Positions 60,661 to 64,000 of a DNA stretch of 64,000 bases are shown piece after piece. The number at the start of each line of letters is the position of its first letter. The stretch's first letter is position 1. The DNA is from Methanobacterium formicicum DSM 3637 (lineage in GTDB: Archaea; Methanobacteriota; Methanobacteria; Methanobacteriales; Methanobacteriaceae): assembly GCF_000302455.1 (NCBI RefSeq), contig NZ_AMPO01000013.1:1-64000 (forward strand). Reading direction: 5' to 3'. A program made the translations under genes and the position numbers. The notes below the pieces were generated by a model, which was not told where the DNA came from, ran no database searches, and saw nothing but the letters and a program-made list of their open reading frames with translations.

Positions 60661-61248
60661 TCAGCGAATCGTCACGTATTTAGTTTTAAAAGTATAAAGG
60701 CCAGCAATGACTCCAATAATTAAAAAAATTACTGAAATTTCAATTACAATATTAATGAAGGGTGTCATATATGGACTTATTCTCCCTAAATGCATTAACT
60801 GATCTCCTATAATAATAATTATTAATATAAAACCTATTATTAAGGGAGATATAACTTTACTTGACATAAATGTTTTACCTATCCTAGTTTCTGTGTATTT
60901 GTATCCATAATTCCAATCTGATTTTATAAAATGTGGGAGGCCATACCCTAAGACGGCACCAATGGGTATTGCCAATAATAATTGAAAAGAAAGCCCAACA
61001 GAAAGATATGCTGGATTTTTAGAAATGATTCCGGCATTATATATGAGCATTAATAATATTATACTTGCTATTGATAAGAGAACAATTATTATTGCCTTCC
61101 AGAAAGGTATTGCAATTTTTGGGATATCTATTGACTCAGAGTAGACTAATTCTCCGCCACACTCACATGCAAGGTCGAAATCTTCTGGAGATTCTCCTTC
61201 CTGGAGCTGATAGTATTCCCCACATTTATCACAGATTAAATATCCCAT
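60661..61248 (-). CDS. Zinc-ribbon membrane protein
   Basis: The 195-residue protein starts with the zinc ribbon [19 protein letters not shown] and CECGG, almost the same as in the genes at 51317 and 53005. It continues with five membrane helices. GGGGTTT precedes the ATG at 61248. The layout (N-terminal ribbon, then membrane domain) is like the interrupted gene at 53005. The family appears restricted to a set of methanogens, as judged only by my failure to recognise it. It is flanked on both sides by copies of an 85-bp repeat. Confidence 0.7.
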   Translation of the reverse strand: MGYLICDKCGEYYQLQEGESPEDFDLACECGGELVYSESIDIPKIAIPFWKAIIIVLLSIASIILLMLIYNAGIISKNPAYLSVGLSFQLLLAIPIGAVLGYGLPHFIKSDWNYGYKYTETRIGKTFMSSKVISPLIIGFILIIIIIGDQLMHLGRISPYMTPFINIVIEISVIFLIIGVIAGLYTFKTKYVTIR

Positions 61249-61381
61249 TTAAACCCCTGATATAATATGAATTAAGATTCGATTGATTATATTATTCATA
61301 ATATTTATTTATAAATGAATATGCAAATAGTTAAATCCATTTAATTCCCTCTTATCCAAAAAAAAACAGACTAAATATTAG

Positions 61382-61460
61382 CCTAACAATTTATTCATTG
61401 TCCAAATTCTGATGGAAAATCCTTGAGTATTAGCTCCCATAATTTTTCTTTTGAGATTAA
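61382..61460. repeat. Dispersed ~85-bp repeat, copy 2
   Basis: The most diverged copy, between the zinc-ribbon gene (right of its start) and the cupredoxin-like gene (upstream of it). It lacks about 8 bp in the middle relative to the other two copies. Both flanking genes are therefore enclosed between repeats in the same direction. Confidence 0.75.
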
Positions 61461-61551
61461 ATCATGTGGTAATACCAAAATTTATATAATCATACTTCTA
61501 ATGCTAATAATACATTACCATTAAAACTATTTAATGGAGTGGGGGGTTATT

Positions 61552-61896
61552 ATGGACAAGGGCGAATTATTAATTGGATTGCCTATATTTGGGGTTTGTT
61601 TATTACTACTTTTAGGTCTTCATGATATTCCAGCTGAAATATATGTGGGAAACTCTGGATTTGACCCAAATGTTACTAACATATATCCAAGTAAGGTTAC
61701 CTGGACAAACAATGACTCTCAAATCCATCGCATTATCAGTGATGATGGATTGTTTGATAGTGGTAATTTAAGCCCTGGTGAAAATTATACTTACGATTTC
61801 AGCTATCATAAAAATAAAATATATAAATATCATGATTCAACAAACACTTCTTTAAAAGGCACCATACAGATTGAAATGGGGCCAGGCCCCTACTAA
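61552..61896 (+). CDS. Exported cupredoxin-like protein without copper ligands
   Basis: A 114-residue protein with an N-terminal signal anchor (about 5-22). A plastocyanin-like domain follows: IYVGNSGFDPNVTNIYPSKVTWTNNDSQIHRI, then GLFDSGNLSPGENYTYDF and IYKYHDSTNTSLKGTIQI (all read in parts). The first His is kept, but where copper proteins have Cys, His and Met, this protein has His, Asn and Leu. A working type I copper site is therefore unlikely. ATG 61552 is placed after GGGGGGTTATT. A binding or structural role outside the cell is inferred. Confidence 0.7.
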   Translation: MDKGELLIGLPIFGVCLLLLLGLHDIPAEIYVGNSGFDPNVTNIYPSKVTWTNNDSQIHRIISDDGLFDSGNLSPGENYTYDFSYHKNKIYKYHDSTNTSLKGTIQIEMGPGPY

Positions 61897-61959
61897 TCCT
61901 AAACAGATTCTCCTTACTTTTTAAGTGAAAAAAACAAACCTATTAAAGGTTAGTCCGTC

Positions 61960-62047
<88 letters not shown>

Positions 62048-62085
62048 AAAAATAAGGCGTAATCCTCGTTTTACTCAATTTTTTG

Positions 62086-62226
62086 CTATTTTTTATTTTT
62101 TTTAACATATCTTTTGATTAACCATATAATTGCCAATATAATTACTAAAAAAAATAGTAGACCAATTAATAATTGAGTTGTTGAAATGGTAGTAGTTGCA
62201 GTCATCGCATCTGCTATGATTTTCAC
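62086..62226 (-). CDS. Small single-helix membrane protein, start unclear
   Basis: A 40 to 46-residue frame encodes a Thr-rich N-terminus, one membrane helix (LLIGLLFFLVIILAIIWLI) and a Lys-rich end. GTG 62226 is the first possible start, but it lies in the ribosome binding site GAGGTGA. ATG 62205 is in frame but unusually far from the site; ATA at 62217 is at the usual distance. No family is recognised. It could be a regulator of a membrane partner or a toxin-type peptide, but nothing supports either. Confidence 0.4.
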   Translation of the reverse strand: MKIIADAMTATTTISTTQLLIGLLFFLVIILAIIWLIKRYVKKNKK

Positions 62227-62320
62227 CTCATTAACCTCTTTAGTGATGTAGTCTCATAAAGAATATTGTTAACTGGTGGGTGTGACAAAAAAATATTAAA
62301 AGTAGGAGAGGAGTTTTATA

Positions 62321-62839
62321 ATGTTTAAATGTCGTCCAGAAAAAGATGCTGATCGAAAAGCTATTTTTGAGATTAACCGACTTGCATTTGGACAGGAAAC
62401 TGAATCTTGTTTGGTTGATATGCTTAGGGAGTCTGAAAATTATGTTAATGGACTTTCATTAGTAGCAGAAAAAGATGGGGAAGTTGTTGGGCATATATTA
62501 TTTACTAAAATATCTCTGGAGCCTCCCAATGGTGACTTCGTTGGTCTTGCACTTGCACCGATGGCGGTAAGGCCAGATTTACAACGACAGGGGATAGGGT
62601 CTAGCCTAATTATCGAGGGACTTAAAGCATGCAAATCAAGGGGATACAAAACAATAATTGTTATTGGACATCCGAATTATTATCCTCGTTTTGGTTTTTC
62701 TTCCGCCAGGGAAAAAGGCCTGGAATCACCATTCCCTGAACCTGATGAGGCTTTCATGGTACTTGAGCTAGTCCCTGGATGCCTGGATGGTGTTGAAGGG
62801 ATAATAACATTTGCACCGGAGTTTACTGAGGTTGAATAG
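62321..62839 (+). CDS. GNAT-family N-acetyltransferase
   Basis: A 172-residue protein with the acetyl-CoA binding motif A in LAPMAVRPDLQRQGIGSSLI (RQGIGS forms the phosphate loop). YYPRFGFSSAREKGLESPFP is a phrase typical of the YhbS-type GNAT branch. Its acceptor is unknown (an amine, antibiotic, protein N-terminus or small metabolite). GGAGAGGAG precedes the ATG at 62321. It lies between the cassette-like zone and the GTPase. Confidence 0.88.
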   Translation: MFKCRPEKDADRKAIFEINRLAFGQETESCLVDMLRESENYVNGLSLVAEKDGEVVGHILFTKISLEPPNGDFVGLALAPMAVRPDLQRQGIGSSLIIEGLKACKSRGYKTIIVIGHPNYYPRFGFSSAREKGLESPFPEPDEAFMVLELVPGCLDGVEGIITFAPEFTEVE

Positions 62840-62927
62840 AACCCTGGTGGATTCATGCCCTGTTTTCTAATAAAATGTTTTTAAGGTATCATATGGTGAG
62901 TTTGGTTAGGTATTGGAGAGTGTTTAA

Positions 62928-63980
62928 TTGGATAATTTGTTAAAAAAATTAGGATGGAATGCTTTTTTCGGGGAACATTTTAGGGAGTATGTAGGATTAT
63001 ATGAACCAGCAAGGGTCTCAACAGTGTACAAAAATGGTTTTAATGTGTACACTAAAGATGGAGAGGTTCGTGCCAGAATTTCAGGTAACCTACATCAAAA
63101 TGGAAATCTTCCCGCTGTAGGTGATTGGGTAGTTGTATCTAAAGATAATGTTGGGCCTGTAACTATACATGCCATTCTTCCTCGAAAAAGCAAGTTTTCT
63201 CGCAAAGAAGCAGGAAAAGTTACCGAAGAGCAAGTTATTGTCACAAATATTGATACCATTTTTATTGTAACCTCACTTAACCGGGACTTTAACTTAAGAA
63301 GGATAGAAAGATACCTTGCCATTGCCAAAGAAAGCAAAACAGAGCCTGTAGTGATCCTGAGTAAATCAGATCTTTGTAAAGATGTAGATGAGAAAATAAA
63401 TGAGGTTCTGGAGATCGCACCTGGGATAAATGTGATTGCTATTAGTGCAACCCGCAATGAGGGCATAGAACAATTATCACCTTACCTTAAAGATGGTAAA
63501 ACCGTTGCATTACTGGGATCATCGGGTGTGGGGAAATCTACACTCATCAATGCCCTTGAAGGTTATAAAAGACAGAATATCGGTGAAATACGGGAAAAAG
63601 ATAGAAGGGGAAGGCATGTTACCACCGAAAGGGAATTGATCATGTTGGAAAAAGGTGGTTTAATTATAGACAACCCGGGCATGAGGGAATTGCAGCTATG
63701 GGATGCTGGAGAAGGGATGCTGGATCTTTTCAGTGATATTATCGAACTTGAAACGCAGTGTAAATTTTCAGATTGTATGCATGAAAGTGAACCTGGATGT
63801 GCAGTTAAAAGAGCCATAAGTGACAAATCCCTCTCAGAAAAAAGGTTAGAAAGTTTCAGGAAATTACAGGGAGAAATGCGTGCTGTAGAAAGGAAAAAAA
63901 ACCCTCAACTTGCAGGAAAAAAGAGATGGAAAGAAATTGCGAAAATGACCAAAGAGATTAAAAATGTTAAGAAACGATAA
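62928..63980 (+). CDS. rsgA: RsgA/YjeQ-type ribosome-associated circularly permuted GTPase
   Basis: The 350-residue protein has an N-terminal OB-fold (about 22-85). The circularly permuted GTPase domain carries motifs in the order G4 (SKSD, 145-148), G5 (SAT), G1 (GSSGVGKST, 197-205) and G3 (DNPGM). The C-terminal zinc knuckle is CKFSDCMHESEPGC. In bacteria RsgA helps mature the 30S subunit. The TTG at 62928 follows GGAGAG. RsgA is rarely seen in archaea, so transfer from bacteria is likely. It is intact, with its C-terminal Lys-rich tail reaching close to the window end. Confidence 0.9.
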   Translation: MDNLLKKLGWNAFFGEHFREYVGLYEPARVSTVYKNGFNVYTKDGEVRARISGNLHQNGNLPAVGDWVVVSKDNVGPVTIHAILPRKSKFSRKEAGKVTEEQVIVTNIDTIFIVTSLNRDFNLRRIERYLAIAKESKTEPVVILSKSDLCKDVDEKINEVLEIAPGINVIAISATRNEGIEQLSPYLKDGKTVALLGSSGVGKSTLINALEGYKRQNIGEIREKDRRGRHVTTERELIMLEKGGLIIDNPGMRELQLWDAGEGMLDLFSDIIELETQCKFSDCMHESEPGCAVKRAISDKSLSEKRLESFRKLQGEMRAVERKKNPQLAGKKRWKEIAKMTKEIKNVKKR

Positions 63981-64000
63981 ATCAATTAAACTATTCCCGA

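Noticed and set aside
60486..60683. Plus-strand small ORF over repeat copy 1
   Set aside because: It spans a dispersed repeat whose other copies do not keep the frame, so it is not coding.

Overview
This window reads as chromosome of a mesophilic hydrogenotrophic methanogen of the order Methanobacteriales, most likely a Methanobacterium. That is an inference from several signs. The DNA is AT-rich with long, very AT-rich intergenic gaps. Ribosome binding sites are of the GGTGAT/GGAGG type with frequent GTG and TTG starts. The gene content is archaeal: a geranylgeranyl-reductase-family lipid enzyme with its own ferredoxin, a UbiA-type prenyltransferase, an archaeosine synthase catalytic protein, NikR, an archaeal ski2-like helicase, DUF2769 and other small methanogen families. 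No rRNA and no CRISPR array were seen. One tRNA (Ile, GAT) is present.

Layout. 0-13 kb is largely housekeeping. It holds glmS behind a 43-bp tandem repeat array, a regulator/thioesterase/acyl-CoA synthetase cluster, a 2H phosphoesterase-like protein, a large helicase, a predicted pentameric ligand-gated ion channel, LemA, tRNA-Ile and a DUF59 protein. 13-21 kb carries the archaeosine synthase protein, a P-loop ATPase, UbiA, the reductase/ferredoxin pair, small secreted Thr/Asn/Ser-rich proteins, a frameshifted YnfA gene, a small zinc ribbon and a SPASM radical SAM enzyme. 21-31 kb has a YhgE/Pip-type membrane protein, two paralogous unknown genes, and a Ku plus ATP-dependent ligase pair (a minimal end-joining module, rare in archaea). 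It also has NikR, a cation diffusion facilitator and two UPF0145 proteins. 31-46 kb is mostly membrane proteins (AI-2E family, Na+/H+ antiporter, MFS exporter, small families), a methyltransferase, a hydrolase, an MBL-fold protein and a 1090-residue hybrid sensor kinase.

46-62 kb is an accessory zone. It is unusually rich in unknown membrane proteins, and three genes share one zinc-ribbon module. Six decayed copies of the 3' end of a tyrosine recombinase gene lie between the genes, all on the + strand. This looks like a repeatedly used integration region. It also contains a MarR/iron-sulfur flavoprotein operon with palindromic operator candidates, a flavodoxin-ferredoxin fusion, a bile-salt-hydrolase-like enzyme, a secreted PQQ-type propeller and a TPR protein. 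Three ~85-bp repeats flank two of the genes at 60.6-62.0 kb. The window ends with a GNAT acetyltransferase and an RsgA-type GTPase.

Recurring themes are: (i) intergenic gaps filled by short contiguous tandem repeats of 18-48 bp, one of which is a multiplied gene tail; (ii) three genes whose ribosome binding site is followed by ATA or ATT rather than a normal start codon; and (iii) several genes broken by one base or one stop codon. All family assignments come from reading motifs by eye; no database search was run.
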